Made by a program: the position numbers and the translations under genes
Part shown: positions 52,686 through 63,200 of the stretch, in pieces
Numbering within the stretch: the first letter of the stretch is position 1
Layout of the letters: each line of letters opens with the position of its first letter
Assembly (NCBI RefSeq): GCF_009905535.1
Contig: NZ_JAAALA010000006.1
Span: 1 to 64,000, forward strand
Direction of reading: 5' to 3'
Source: Caulobacter sp. SLTY
GTDB lineage: Bacteria; Pseudomonadota; Alphaproteobacteria; Caulobacterales; Caulobacteraceae
Length of the DNA stretch: 64,000 nt
Notes under the pieces: generated by a model
Told to the model about the DNA's origin: nothing
Database searches by the model: none
Seen by the model: the letters and a program-made list of their open reading frames with translations, nothing else

Positions 52686-54347
52686 ATGAGAATCGACAGA
52701 CGCCGTCTGTTGGCCGGTTTCGGCCTCGGCGCGGGCGCCATCGCCGGGCGCGCGGGCGCCCATGACGGCCATGCTATGGGCGCCTTCAAGCATGGCGTCG
52801 CCTCGGGCGATCCCCTGCAGGACCGGATGATCTTCTGGACCCGCCTGACGCCGCACGACGGCCACGGGCTGGAGGACATCGAGGGCGATCTGCGCATCGC
52901 GACGGACGCCCAGCTCGGCAAGATCGTCAAGACGGTGAAGGTGGCCGCGGCCGCCGATCGGGACTGGACGGTCAAGGCCGACGTGACCGGCCTCAAGCCC
53001 GGCGTGGAGTACTTCTACCAGTTCCACTTCGGGAAGACCGCCTCCCCGATCGGCCGGGGCCGCACCCTGCCCAACGGCAAGACCAGCGATGTCGTGCTGG
53101 CCGTGGCCAGCTGCTCGCTGTTCGTCCAGGGCTATTTCAACGCCTACCAGGCCATCGCCGAGATGGACCGCGTCGATGCGGTGCTGCACCTGGGCGACTA
53201 CATCTATGAGTACGGCGCGGACGGCTATGGCGGCGACTCGCCGGTAGCCAAGGACCGGCCGCTCGATCCGCCGCATGAGATTGTCACCCTGGCCGACTAC
53301 CGCCGCCGGCATGCCTGCTACAAGGCTGACCCGCAGCTGCAGGCCGCCCACGCCCGCGCTCCCTGGATCGTGGTCTGGGATGACCATGAAACCGTCAACG
53401 ACGCGTGGATGGGCGGGGCCGAGAACCACACCCCCGCCACCGAGGGCGACTGGGCCACGCGCAAGGCCGCCGCCCTGAAGGCCTATTTCGAATGGATGCC
53501 GATCCGCGAGGGCAAGGCGCCGGAGGCCATCAACCGGTCCTTCCGGTTCGGGGATCTGGCCACGGTGATAATGACCGAGACCCGGCTGACGGCGCGCAAC
53601 CTGCCGCTGGACCTGGAAAAGGACCTGGTCGGCCCGGACGGCAAGCCGGACTTCCGCGGCTTTTACGCCAAGCTGAAGGACCCCGGCCGCACCTTGATGG
53701 GCCCGGCCCAGGAAGCCTGGCTGGGGGATGAGCTGAAGCGCTCGGTCGGCGCCGGCGAGACTTGGCAGGTGATCGGCAACCAGATCGTCATGGGTCGGGT
53801 GATGAACCCCAACATAAAGGCCAAGATGGGCGAGCAGGCCTTCAACGCCATGCTGGCCAAGCTGCCGGACTTCGTGGCCAAGCCGGTGGCCATGTCCTCC
53901 CAGCTCAGCTTTACCGACATTCCGGTCAACCTCGACCAGTGGGACGGCTATCCCGCCGCCCGCGAGCGGGTCTACGACCTATTCAAGGCCGCCAAGGCCC
54001 GGCCCATCGTCCTGGCCGGAGACAGCCATTCCTTCTGGGCCAACGAGCTGCACGACAACGCCGGCCAGTATCTGGCCGCCGAGTTCGGGACCACCGGCGT
54101 CACCAGCCCCGGCTTCGCCGACCTGATCCCCGGCGCGCCGTTGGGCGAGGCCCTGGTCGATCGCAACAAGGAGGTGAAGTTTGCCGACTCCGCGTCGAAG
54201 GGCTTCGTCAAGCTGACCCTGACCAAAGACAAGGCGACGGCCGAGATGGTGGCGGTCTCGACCATCCAGGCCCGAGAGTTCGACACCAAGACGGTAGCGA
54301 CCTTCACGGTGAAGCCAGAAGGCTCGGGGGTCAGCCGGCTTAGTTAG
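52686..54347 (+). CDS. phoD: Alkaline phosphatase D family phosphodiesterase (PhoD), Tat-exported
   Basis: A 553-residue metallophosphoesterase exported by the Tat pathway ([20 protein letters not shown] at the N terminus). An N-terminal beta domain precedes the catalytic domain with [18 protein letters not shown] and [13 protein letters not shown], residues that hold the iron and calcium ions in Bacillus PhoD. It releases phosphate from phosphodiesters such as teichoic acid or phospholipid in the periplasm. Divergent from the ferritin gene; the end overlaps hisI by 4 bases, converging. Confidence 0.92.
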   Translation: MRIDRRRLLAGFGLGAGAIAGRAGAHDGHAMGAFKHGVASGDPLQDRMIFWTRLTPHDGHGLEDIEGDLRIATDAQLGKIVKTVKVAAAADRDWTVKADVTGLKPGVEYFYQFHFGKTASPIGRGRTLPNGKTSDVVLAVASCSLFVQGYFNAYQAIAEMDRVDAVLHLGDYIYEYGADGYGGDSPVAKDRPLDPPHEIVTLADYRRRHACYKADPQLQAAHARAPWIVVWDDHETVNDAWMGGAENHTPATEGDWATRKAAALKAYFEWMPIREGKAPEAINRSFRFGDLATVIMTETRLTARNLPLDLEKDLVGPDGKPDFRGFYAKLKDPGRTLMGPAQEAWLGDELKRSVGAGETWQVIGNQIVMGRVMNPNIKAKMGEQAFNAMLAKLPDFVAKPVAMSSQLSFTDIPVNLDQWDGYPAARERVYDLFKAAKARPIVLAGDSHSFWANELHDNAGQYLAAEFGTTGVTSPGFADLIPGAPLGEALVDRNKEVKFADSASKGFVKLTLTKDKATAEMVAVSTIQAREFDTKTVATFTVKPEGSGVSRLS

Positions 54348-54730
54348 GGCCGCTCGACCAGGGCGCCGTCCTTCACCGCCCGGTAGAAGCACGACCGGAA
54401 CCCGACGTGGCAGGCGCCCCCGTCTCCTTGCGGCCGCACCTTGAGCAGCACCGCGTCCTGGTCGCAATCGAGGCGGATTTCGGTGACGACCTGCAACTGG
54501 CCGCTGGTCTCGCCCTTCTTCCAGAGCGCGTTGCGCGAGCGGCTGAAATAGTGGGCCTCGCCCGTGTCGAGGGTCAGGCGCAGGGCTTCATCGTTCATCC
54601 AGGCCAGCATCAGCACCTCGCCGGTGTCGGCATGCTGCGCAATGGCGGCGATCAGGCCGGCCGCGTCGAAGCGCGGGGCGACGACGCTCCCGCGCTCCAG
54701 GCCTTCGGTATCAGGGGCGGTGGAAAACAC
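54344..54730 (-). CDS. hisI: Phosphoribosyl-AMP cyclohydrolase
   Basis: Third step of histidine synthesis, opening the ring of phosphoribosyl-AMP. The 128-residue single-domain enzyme has [11 protein letters not shown] and [11 protein letters not shown], the zinc/magnesium site. There is no fused HisE domain. It starts at GTG 54730 with GGAGG upstream. It follows folE by 18 bases and converges with phoD. Confidence 0.95.
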   Translation of the reverse strand: MFSTAPDTEGLERGSVVAPRFDAAGLIAAIAQHADTGEVLMLAWMNDEALRLTLDTGEAHYFSRSRNALWKKGETSGQLQVVTEIRLDCDQDAVLLKVRPQGDGGACHVGFRSCFYRAVKDGALVERP

Positions 54731-54748
54731 CTTCCCCTCCTTGGCGGA

Positions 54749-55381
54749 TCAGCGCTTGGCCATCTCGACGAACGAGAGGAACCGGTCGCGCAGGTTGTTG
54801 TCGGTCTTGAACACGCCACGGAACTGGGTGGTGATGGTCGAGACATTGCGGTGGTGCACGCCGCGGGTGGTCATGCACTGATGCTCGGCGTCGATCAGGA
54901 TGGCCACGCCCGCCGGCTTCAGGCTGTCACAGATCGCGTCGGCGATCTGCTGGGTCATGGTTTCCTGGGTCTGCAGCCGCTTGGCGAAAATCTCCACCAC
55001 CCGCGCCAGCTTGGAGATTCCCACCACCCGGTTGGTCGGCATGTAGGCGACATAGGCCTTGCCGAGGAAGGGAGCCATGTGGTGCTCGCAGTGGCTCTCG
55101 ACCTCGATGTCCTTCAGGAAGACGATGTCGTCATAGCCCTGCACGTCCTCGAAGATCCGCGACAGTTCCTTGCCGGGATCGGCCGTGTAGCCTTCGAACC
55201 ACTCGCCATAGGCGTCGACCACCCGCTTGGGCGTATCGATCACGCCTTCGCGGCGGGGGTCGTCGCCGGCCCAGGCGATCAGGGTGCGGACCGCCTCCAT
55301 GGCCTCTTCGCGGCTCGGACGCTTTACGGGTTCAAGATCAAGGCCGGAGGCGGCCAGGGTTCGCTCGGTGATGGCGTCCAT
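54749..55381 (-). CDS. folE: GTP cyclohydrolase I
   Basis: Converts GTP to dihydroneopterin triphosphate, the first step of folate and pterin synthesis. The 210-residue protein has ESHCEHHMAPFLGKAYVAYM (zinc Cys and His) and QTQETMTQQIADAI. It is divergent from cysS with a 182-base spacer and likely forms a transcript with hisI. Confidence 0.96.
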   Translation of the reverse strand: MDAITERTLAASGLDLEPVKRPSREEAMEAVRTLIAWAGDDPRREGVIDTPKRVVDAYGEWFEGYTADPGKELSRIFEDVQGYDDIVFLKDIEVESHCEHHMAPFLGKAYVAYMPTNRVVGISKLARVVEIFAKRLQTQETMTQQIADAICDSLKPAGVAILIDAEHQCMTTRGVHHRNVSTITTQFRGVFKTDNNLRDRFLSFVEMAKR

Positions 55382-55563
55382 GTCGAAGGAAGGTCCCTTG
55401 AGGCTGAGTTGCGCCGGAACGACGATCGTTCCGGAATGACGCGTGCCACCTCAACTGAAGTCCCGGAGGCCGTGGCCTCCCTGGGTGACGACAGCTATAT
55501 GGGACGGCCGTGTATGCGGGCAAGCCGCTACGTCGCGTAACCGACCTCAGAAAAACTGTTCAG

Positions 55564-56976
55564 ATGACCCTCAAGCTGTACGACACCATGGCCCGCAAGA
55601 AGCGGCCCTTCGTTCCCGCCAACGATAAGCGTGTGACGATGTATGTCTGCGGTCCCACGGTCTATGGCTATGCCCATATCGGCAACGCCCGGCCGGTCGT
55701 GGTCTTCGACGTGCTGTTCCGCCTCCTGCGCCATCTCTATGGCGAGGACCACGTCGTCTATGCCCGCAACGTCACCGACGTGGACGACAAGATCAACCTG
55801 AAGGCCGCCGAGGAAGGCGTCGAGATCGGGGTGATCACCGACCGCTACCTGGCCGCCTATCTGGAGGACATGGATGCGCTCGGCGCCCTGCGCCCGACGC
55901 ACCAGCCAAAGGCCACCGACTACATCGCCGAAATGGTCGAGATGATCGCCGGCCTGATCCGCAACGGCGGGGCCTATGAGGCCGAGGGCCATGTGCTGTT
56001 CGACACGCAGGCCGCGTCGAACTACGGCGCGCTCTCCGGCCGGTCTCTGGACGACATGATCGCCGGCGCCCGGGTCGAGGTCGCTCCCTACAAGCGCAAC
56101 CCGGCCGACTTCGTGCTGTGGAAGCCGTCCAAGCCGCACGAGCCGCGCTGGCCCTCCCCCTGGGGCGACGGCCGTCCCGGCTGGCACAGCGAATGCTCGA
56201 CGATGATCGAACAGGTGCTAGGCCTGCCGATCGACATCCACGGCGGCGGCATCGATCTCGTTTTCCCGCACCATGAGAACGAGCTGGCTCAGGCCAGCTG
56301 CGCCCACCACGGCGCCGAGTTCGCCCGCTTCTGGCTGCACAACGGCTTCCTCGACATGGACGGGGAAAAGATGAGCAAGAGCCTGGGCAACGTGATCATC
56401 CCGCACGACCTGCTCAAGCGGGTGCCGGGCGAGGTGCTCCGCTGGGCCTTGCTCAGCGCTCAGTACCGCCAGCCCCTCGACTGGACCGAAAGCCTGATCG
56501 AACAGAGCCGCAAGGCCCTGGACCGCCTTTATGGCGCCCTGCAGGACGCCGCCCGCGAGGTCGGGACCGGCCGTCCCGGTCCCGAGGCCGGCGAAGGCGT
56601 TGAACAGGTCACCTACGCCCTGCTCGACGACCTCAACACGCCCAAGGCGCTCAGCGGCCTCTTCGCCCTGTCCGACGCCCTTCGCGCCGCCCTGACCGCC
56701 GGGGACAAGACCGCCATCGCGGCGGCCCGCGACGATCTGGTCACCGCCGGGGCCATCCTGGGCCTGATCCAGAAACCGGCCGCCGAATGGTTCCAGGGCG
56801 CCGCCGACGAAGGGCTGAAGGAAAAGGTCGAGGCCCTGCTGGTCCAGCGCGCCGAAGCCCGCGCCGCCAAGGATTGGCCGAGCGCCGACCGAATCCGCAC
56901 CGAACTCGACGACCTCGGCGTTGTGGTCATGGACGGCCCGCAGGGGGCGACCTGGCGGATGAAGGAGGCGGTCTGA
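55564..56976 (+). CDS. cysS: Cysteine-tRNA ligase
   Basis: A 470-residue class I aminoacyl-tRNA synthetase: MYVCGPTVYGYAHIGNARP contains the zinc Cys and the HIGH-type motif, GWHSECSTM and HHENELAQA supply the other zinc ligands, and KMSKSLGN is the second signature. The ATG at 55564 was chosen because homologues begin near TLKLYDTM; the frame is open further upstream without support. It leads an operon with four following genes; its stop overlaps the next start by one base. Confidence 0.97.
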   Translation: MTLKLYDTMARKKRPFVPANDKRVTMYVCGPTVYGYAHIGNARPVVVFDVLFRLLRHLYGEDHVVYARNVTDVDDKINLKAAEEGVEIGVITDRYLAAYLEDMDALGALRPTHQPKATDYIAEMVEMIAGLIRNGGAYEAEGHVLFDTQAASNYGALSGRSLDDMIAGARVEVAPYKRNPADFVLWKPSKPHEPRWPSPWGDGRPGWHSECSTMIEQVLGLPIDIHGGGIDLVFPHHENELAQASCAHHGAEFARFWLHNGFLDMDGEKMSKSLGNVIIPHDLLKRVPGEVLRWALLSAQYRQPLDWTESLIEQSRKALDRLYGALQDAAREVGTGRPGPEAGEGVEQVTYALLDDLNTPKALSGLFALSDALRAALTAGDKTAIAAARDDLVTAGAILGLIQKPAAEWFQGAADEGLKEKVEALLVQRAEARAAKDWPSADRIRTELDDLGVVVMDGPQGATWRMKEAV

Positions 56977-57434
56977 TGCGTATCGAGCACCGCATCGGCA
57001 TCCAGGCCGACGCCGACAGCATCTGGGAGGTGCTGTCGGACCTGGAGCACTGGGGCGACTGGAACCCACTTTATCCCCGGGCCGCCGGGATCATCCGCAT
57101 TGGCTCCGTTCTGGACATCGACGAACATGTGCCGGGCCTGAAGGTCCACAACATCCGGCCCACCGTCCTGGACTGGGCGCCCTATGATCATATCCACTGG
57201 CGGACGGCGATGTGGCGCGGCTGGGTCAACGCGACCCGGTTCATGGAGATCGAGGAGCTGACCAAGGGCAGCTGCATTTTTTCCAACGGCGAGATCTTCT
57301 CAGGCCTGCTGGTCGACTTCGCCGTCCCCCGCGCCATCCGCCCGAAAATCCGCCAGGGCTTCGAAGCCATGAGCGAGGCGCTGAAGGCCGAGGCCGAGAA
57401 GCGGTGGCAGGCCAGTGGCCGGGCCCCCAGATAG
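56976..57434 (+). CDS. SRPBCC/START-type lipid-binding-fold protein
   Basis: A 152-residue protein with the SRPBCC pattern: MRIEHRIGIQADADSIWEVL, LEHWGDWNPLYPRA, and FSGLLVDFAVPRAIRPKIRQ near the C terminus. Such proteins bind hydrophobic ligands, but no specific role is evident. It starts inside the cysS stop (TGATG) with GGAGG 7 bases before, so it is translationally coupled. Confidence 0.85.
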   Translation: MRIEHRIGIQADADSIWEVLSDLEHWGDWNPLYPRAAGIIRIGSVLDIDEHVPGLKVHNIRPTVLDWAPYDHIHWRTAMWRGWVNATRFMEIEELTKGSCIFSNGEIFSGLLVDFAVPRAIRPKIRQGFEAMSEALKAEAEKRWQASGRAPR

Positions 57435-57441
57435 CAGCAAG

Positions 57442-57894
57442 ATGCTCGACGACCTCTATAGCGCCCGGATCCTAGGCTTGGCCGCCAACATGCCGCGCGC
57501 CGGACGTCTGGCCGCGCCGCAAGGATCCGCCGAGCGGACGGCAAAGCTGTGCGGCAGCCGGATCGTCGTCGATCTGAGCCTTGATGACGCCGGCCGCGTC
57601 GCCGACTTCGCCCAGGACGTCCAGGCCTGCGCGCTGGGCCAGGCCGCCGCCGCCGTGCTCGGGGAGAACGTGATCGGGGCGACCCGTGACGAAATCGCCA
57701 CGGCCCGCGACGCATTCCATGCTATGTTGAAACAGGGCGGACCCCCGCCCGAAGGACGTTTCAAGGACCTGGCCGTGTTGCAGCCCGTCAAGGACTATCC
57801 CGCGCGTCACGCTTCGAGCCTGCTGGCTTTCGAGGCGGCGCTGGCGGCTGTCCAACAGGCCCAAGCCCGAACTAGCGGCGCCGACGCGGCTTGA
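57442..57894 (+). CDS. IscU/SufU-like iron-sulfur scaffold-family protein
   Basis: A 150-residue protein related to the SufU/IscU scaffold: LDDLYSARILGLAANMPRAG, TAKLCGSRIVVDLSLDDAGR and ACALGQAAAAVL hold two of the three scaffold cysteines, while the third position falls in YPARHASSLLAFEA and is not Cys. Alphaproteobacterial relatives upstream of yidD share this loss, so it is probably a lineage trait; the protein may bind or pass clusters differently or act as a regulator. Confidence 0.82.
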   Translation: MLDDLYSARILGLAANMPRAGRLAAPQGSAERTAKLCGSRIVVDLSLDDAGRVADFAQDVQACALGQAAAAVLGENVIGATRDEIATARDAFHAMLKQGGPPPEGRFKDLAVLQPVKDYPARHASSLLAFEAALAAVQQAQARTSGADAA

Positions 57895-57951
57895 TCCTGC
57901 GCCTGCGCGTGGGATAAGCGCCGGGTTTCGTTCACCCATATCAGCGTCGGC

Positions 57952-58197
57952 ATGACCCTCTATGAACGCAGCGTCCGGCTGGCGCACCGCGCCTACAAGC
58001 TGACGCTGTCCCCGTGGATCGGGCGCCAATGCCGCTTTCTTCCGACCTGTTCGGACTACGGCCGCGACGCGCTGATCCAGCACGGCCCGATCAGAGGCGG
58101 TTACCTGACCGTCCGCCGGGTCTGCAGATGCCATCCCTGGGGAGGTTCGGGCTACGACCCCGTCCCTCCGCCGAAAAGAAAATGCGAAGTGTCATGA
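57952..58197 (+). CDS. yidD: Membrane protein insertion efficiency factor YidD
   Basis: An 81-residue amphipathic protein with the YidD pattern: [20 protein letters not shown], a Cys-rich segment, and [15 protein letters not shown]. It helps YidC insert inner-membrane proteins. It overlaps thrS by the ATGA motif, and follows the IscU-like gene by 57 bases. Confidence 0.94.
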   Translation: MTLYERSVRLAHRAYKLTLSPWIGRQCRFLPTCSDYGRDALIQHGPIRGGYLTVRRVCRCHPWGGSGYDPVPPPKRKCEVS

Positions 58198-60116
58198 TCG
58201 ACCTGAAATTTCCCGACGGCAGCGTCCGTCAGTATCCCGAAGGCAGCAGCGGCCGCGATGTGGCCGCCGCCATCTCCAAGTCGCTCGAGAAGCGCACCCT
58301 CCTGGTCCGCCTGGACGGCAAGCTGATCGACTTCGATCGCCCCCTGCCCCACGGCGGCGCGGTGGAGTTCGTCGACCGCAATGACCCCGACGCCCTGGAC
58401 ACCATCCGCCACGACGCCGCCCACGTGCTGGCCGAGGCGGTACAGGAGCTGTTCCCCGACGCTCAGGTGACCATCGGCCCGAACGTCGAGGACGGATTCT
58501 ACTACGACTTCGCCCGCGACGAGCCCTTCTCGACGGACGACTTCGAAGCCATCGAAAAGCGCATGCGCGAGATCGTCGACCGCGACGAGAAGATCACGCG
58601 CGAGGTCTGGGACCGCGACGAGGCCATCGCCCACTTCGAAAGCATCGGCGAGAAGTACAAGGCCCAGATCATCCGTGACCTGCCGGGCACGGACGAGATC
58701 ACCGTCTATCGCCAAGGGAACTGGAAGGACCTCTGCCGGGGCCCTCACCTGCCCTCGACCAAGCATGTCGGCAAGGCTTTCAAGCTGACCAAGCTGGCCG
58801 GCGCCTACTGGCGCGGCGACCAGAACAACGCCCAGCTTCAGCGCATCTACGCCACGGCCTGGGCCAGCGACGAGGACCTTGCGGCGCACCTCAAGCGCGT
58901 CGAGGAAGCCGAGAAGCGCGACCATCGCAAGGTCGGCAAGGCCATGGACCTGTTCCACATCCAGGAAGAGGGCAAGGGCATGGTGTTCTGGCATCCCAAG
59001 GGCTGGACGCTCTATCGGGTGCTGGAAAACTACATGCGCCGCATGACCGAGGCCGGCGGCTATGTCGAGGTCAAGACGCCCCAGGTGCTGGACCGCTCGC
59101 TGTGGGAGAAGTCCGGCCACTGGGAGAAGTTCGGCCACGCCATGTTCACCTGCGAAACGGACGAGGGCGAGAGCCTGGCCGTCAAGCCGATGAACTGCCC
59201 CGGTCACGTGCAAATCTTCAACGTCGGCCAGAAGTCCTATCGCGAGCTGCCGTTGCGCATGGGCGAGTTCGGCAGCTGCCACCGGTTCGAGCCGTCGGGC
59301 GGCCTGCACGGCATCATGCGGGTGCGGGCCTTCACCCAGGACGACGGCCACATCTTCTGCCGCGACGACCAGATCGAGAGCGAGACGACGACCTTCGTCA
59401 AACTGCTCTACCAGGTCTACGAGGACCTGGGCGTGGAGCTGCACAGCGTGAAACTGGCCCTGCGGCCGGAACTGCGCGCCGGCACGGACGAGGTCTGGGA
59501 CATCGCCGAGCAGAAGCTGGAGCGGGCCGCGATCGCCGCCGGCATGACGGTCGAGATGCTGCCGGGCGAAGGCGCCTTCTACGGCCCCAAGCTCGAGTTC
59601 CACCTGAAGGACGCCATCGGCCGCACCTGGCAGTGCGGCACCCTGCAGCTCGACTTCGTGTTGCCCGAGCGGCTGGACGCCGAATACGTCGGCGAGGACG
59701 GCCAGAAGCATCGCCCGGTGATGCTCCACCGCGCCATCCTCGGCACCTTCGAGCGGTTCCTCGGCATCCTGATCGAGAACTACGGCGGGGCCTTCCCCCT
59801 GTGGCTGTCCCCGGTCCAAGCCGTGGTCGCCACCATCACCTCGGACGCCGACGACTTCGCCCAGGCCACGGCGGCGAAGTTCAAGGCCGCCGGCCTGCGG
59901 GTCGAGACCGATCTTCGCAACGAGAAGGTCGGCTACAAGATCCGCGAGCACAGCCTGGCCAAGGTGCCGGTGATCGCCGTGGTCGGCCGCAAGGAGGCCG
60001 AGGAAGGCAAGGTCGCCATCCGCCGGCTGGGCTCGCAGGACCAGACCATCGTTACGGTAGAAGAAGCCATCGCCCTGCTGACGGCGGAAGCCACCCCGCC
60101 TGACCTGAGGCGTTGA
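58194..60116 (+). CDS. thrS: Threonine-tRNA ligase
   Basis: A 640-residue class II synthetase: TGS domain (residues 1-60, starting [17 protein letters not shown]), editing domain with [11 protein letters not shown], catalytic core with [12 protein letters not shown] and [15 protein letters not shown], and C-terminal anticodon-binding domain. The start at 58194 overlaps the yidD stop by 4 bases; an ATG at 58182 is in frame but less likely. It ends at a hairpin. Confidence 0.97.
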   Translation: MIDLKFPDGSVRQYPEGSSGRDVAAAISKSLEKRTLLVRLDGKLIDFDRPLPHGGAVEFVDRNDPDALDTIRHDAAHVLAEAVQELFPDAQVTIGPNVEDGFYYDFARDEPFSTDDFEAIEKRMREIVDRDEKITREVWDRDEAIAHFESIGEKYKAQIIRDLPGTDEITVYRQGNWKDLCRGPHLPSTKHVGKAFKLTKLAGAYWRGDQNNAQLQRIYATAWASDEDLAAHLKRVEEAEKRDHRKVGKAMDLFHIQEEGKGMVFWHPKGWTLYRVLENYMRRMTEAGGYVEVKTPQVLDRSLWEKSGHWEKFGHAMFTCETDEGESLAVKPMNCPGHVQIFNVGQKSYRELPLRMGEFGSCHRFEPSGGLHGIMRVRAFTQDDGHIFCRDDQIESETTTFVKLLYQVYEDLGVELHSVKLALRPELRAGTDEVWDIAEQKLERAAIAAGMTVEMLPGEGAFYGPKLEFHLKDAIGRTWQCGTLQLDFVLPERLDAEYVGEDGQKHRPVMLHRAILGTFERFLGILIENYGGAFPLWLSPVQAVVATITSDADDFAQATAAKFKAAGLRVETDLRNEKVGYKIREHSLAKVPVIAVVGRKEAEEGKVAIRRLGSQDQTIVTVEEAIALLTAEATPPDLRR

Positions 60117-60122
60117 TCGAAA

Positions 60123-60153
60123 GACCCGCGTCGCCTCCTCGGCGGCGCGGGTC
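60123..60153 (+). terminator. Hairpin after thrS
   Basis: A 13-base-pair stem with one mismatch (60123-60135 with 60141-60153) and a 5-base loop begins 7 bases past the thrS stop. There is no U-run, so it is a weak or Rho-assisted terminator, or a 3'-end stabiliser. Confidence 0.5.
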
Positions 60154-60246
60154 GCGACCACGACATACCTCAAATGGGGATAGGCGCCCCCTGCCCCCTT
60201 GTTCACGGTTCCCTCGCCGCGTGGGGCGGTGCGTGGGGGACAGTGC

Positions 60247-63200
60247 ATGTCGCGTCAGATTTTCGCCGCCAACGACGGGGTCAACGGCATCGAGCTGTGG
60301 ATCACCGACGGAACGGAAGCCGGCACGGTCCTGCTGGCCGACATCAATCCCGGCGCGGCCAGCAGCTCGCCGGCGAATTTCATCCTGGTCGGCGGCCGCA
60401 TCGTCTTCACCGCCACCTCGGCGGCAGGCGGATCGGAACTGTGGGTCACCGACGGCACCGCCCTCGGGACCTTGCAGCTGCGCGACATCCTTCCGGGCGC
60501 CTCCAGCTCCAGCGTCGCCAACCTCACCCTGGTCGGCGACAAGCTGTTCTTCACCGCCAGCGACGGGACCAGCGGCGTCGAGCTCTATGTGACCGACGGC
60601 ACGATGGATGGCACCTTCAGGGTCGCCGACATCAATCCCGGCTCGGGTTCCGCAAGCATCGCCAACCTGCAGGTCCTGGGTGACAAGCTGATCTTTCGGG
60701 CCGCCACCAGCGCCACCGGCGTCGAGTACTGGGTGTCCGACGGCACGACCGCGGGGACGTTCCAGCTTCTGGACATGCGGTCGGGCTCGGCCTCGTCCAG
60801 CCACAGCAGCTACCGACTGGCCGGAGACAAGCTCTATATCGTCGCCAGCGAGCCGACCTATGGCCAGGAGCTGTGGGTCACCGACGGCGTCACCCTGACC
60901 CGGCTCACCGACATCAACGCCGGCTCAGCCAGCAGCAGCATCAGCGTCAGGGAAGAGGTCGGCGGGCGCCTCCTGTTCCTGGCCAACAACGGCAGCGGCA
61001 ATTCGCGCCTGTGGTCGACCGATGGCACGGTCGCGGGGACCCAGGCCCTGGACGCGGCGGCGGGATCGGCGGCCGCCTACTACCAGCAGTTCACCGCCTT
61101 CGCGGGCAAGGTCGTCTACGTCTTCCAGGAGCCGGGCCTATCAGCCAGCGAGCCCTGGATCACCGACGGGACGGCGGCCGGCACGATGCGGTTGAAGGAC
61201 GTCTTTCCCGGCGCCACCGGCTCGCAGGCCCAGCAGTTCACGGTCGTCGGCGATCGCCTCTGCTTCACAGCCACGGACGGCGCCGCCGGCTTCGAGTTGT
61301 GGGTCACCGACGGCACGACGGCGGGAACCCAGCGGCTCGCCGACATCGCGACCGGGACTGCCGACGCCTTCCCTTCCGGCTATGTCGGGATGGGGGATCT
61401 AGTCTTTTTCAGCGCCCAAACCACGGCCGAAGGTCGAGAGCTGTGGGTGCTGGACACCACCACCGGCTCCGCCGCCCTGGTGAAGGACATCGCCGCCGGC
61501 GCGACCGGATCGTCGCCGTTCATCGTCGGGGTGATCGGGGACCGACTGGTCTTTACCGCCAATGACGGCGTCAACGGCGGCGAGCTGTGGTCCACCGATG
61601 GGACCGAGGCCGGAACAGAACTGCTCTCCGACGCCTCCGCCGGCAACGGCGGCTCCGTGACCAACAAATTCTTCGTTGGCGACCGGATCGTCATGACCAT
61701 CGACAGCGATCGCTACGGCCTGGAGCTGTGGGCCACGGACGGCACGGCCGCAGGCACCCATCTGCTGCTAGACGCCCAGACGGGCATCAGCGACGGCGCC
61801 TATACTAACTTCCTGATCGACGATGGCCGGCTCTACTTCACCGTCACCACCCTTGATGGCGGATCCGAGCGCTGGTCCACCGACGGAACCGTGGCGGGCT
61901 CGGCCATGGTACGGGACATCAACGCCACCGAAACCCTCGGCGCGGCCGTCACGCTGCAGGCGTTCGGCGAGGTGGCGGGCGGCTATGTCTTCAAGTCCTC
62001 GACCCCGGCCACCGGCCTCGAGCTCTGGTTCACGGACGGCTCCGGTTCGCCCGCCGTCCTGCTTGCGGAGATCGAACCGGGGCCGCTCAGCCCGGGCTCC
62101 TTCGGCGAACCGGTCGCGGCCGGCGGCAAGCTGTTCTTCCTGGCGGAGAATGACCTGCAGGGCCGCGAGGTCTGGGTCACCGATGGGACGCCGGCCGGCA
62201 CCCATATCGTCGCCGATATCGCCCCGGGAATCGGCGATGGCGTGATCAATGGCGGCCTGACCGCGATCGGCGACAAGGTGTTCTTTTCGGGCTATTCGGC
62301 TGGCGACTATCGCCCCTGGATTTCAGACGGCACAAGCGCGGGCACCTTCAGCCTGGGTGAGCTGATTCCCAGCCAGGCCGAGGCTGTCGTCTACATCGAA
62401 CGCGTGGTCGCCCTGGGTGACCACATCATCTTCACCACCTGGGACAACTACAACGGCGCCATGCAGCTGTGGACGACCGACGGCACGGTCGCCGGCACCG
62501 TTCACCAGGCCATGATCAGCGACAGCAGCCTGGTGGTCATGGGCGGCAAGGCCTACTTCGCCGGCATCGCCGCCGGGACTGGCGGGGAGTTGTGGGTCAC
62601 GGACGGGACGACGGCCGGCACGACGCTGGTCAAGGACATCTGGTCCGGCGCCTCCAGCGGCTCGCCCCGCGATCTGGCCGTGGTCGGCGACCGGATCTTC
62701 TTCTCGGCCTCGTCCAGCTCGACCTCCGGCTCCGATCTGTGGATGTCCGACGGAACGGCGGCTGGCACCATGCTGGTGCGCGATATCGCCTCGGGTTCGG
62801 CCAGCTCCTCTCCCGAGGGATTCGACTCCGCGACCGGGGCCTACATCGGACTGCCGAACGGCAAGGCCATCTTCTCGGCGACGACCGCCGCCAATGGCCG
62901 CGAGCTCTACGTCACCGATGGGACCTCGGCCGGCACGTTGCGGCTCAGCGACATCGTCAGCGGCGCCGGCAATGGGTTCTCCGGTCTTCGCGACTACGAA
63001 TACAAGCTGGTCGGCAATAAGCTGTTCTTCATCGGCTCCACGTCGGCCGCGGGCGCAGAGCCCTGGGTGACCGACGGCACGGCGGCCGGAACGCTGCTGC
63101 TCAAGGACATCTACAGCGGCGCCAATCCCAGCAACGTCCATTCCTGGGCCGCATTGAACAACAAGGCGCTGTTCCTGGCCACCAGCACGACCTCCGGCAC

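Noticed and set aside
58152..60248. Minus-strand frame of almost 700 codons across thrS
   Set aside because: Antisense to a complete threonyl-tRNA synthetase; no domain.
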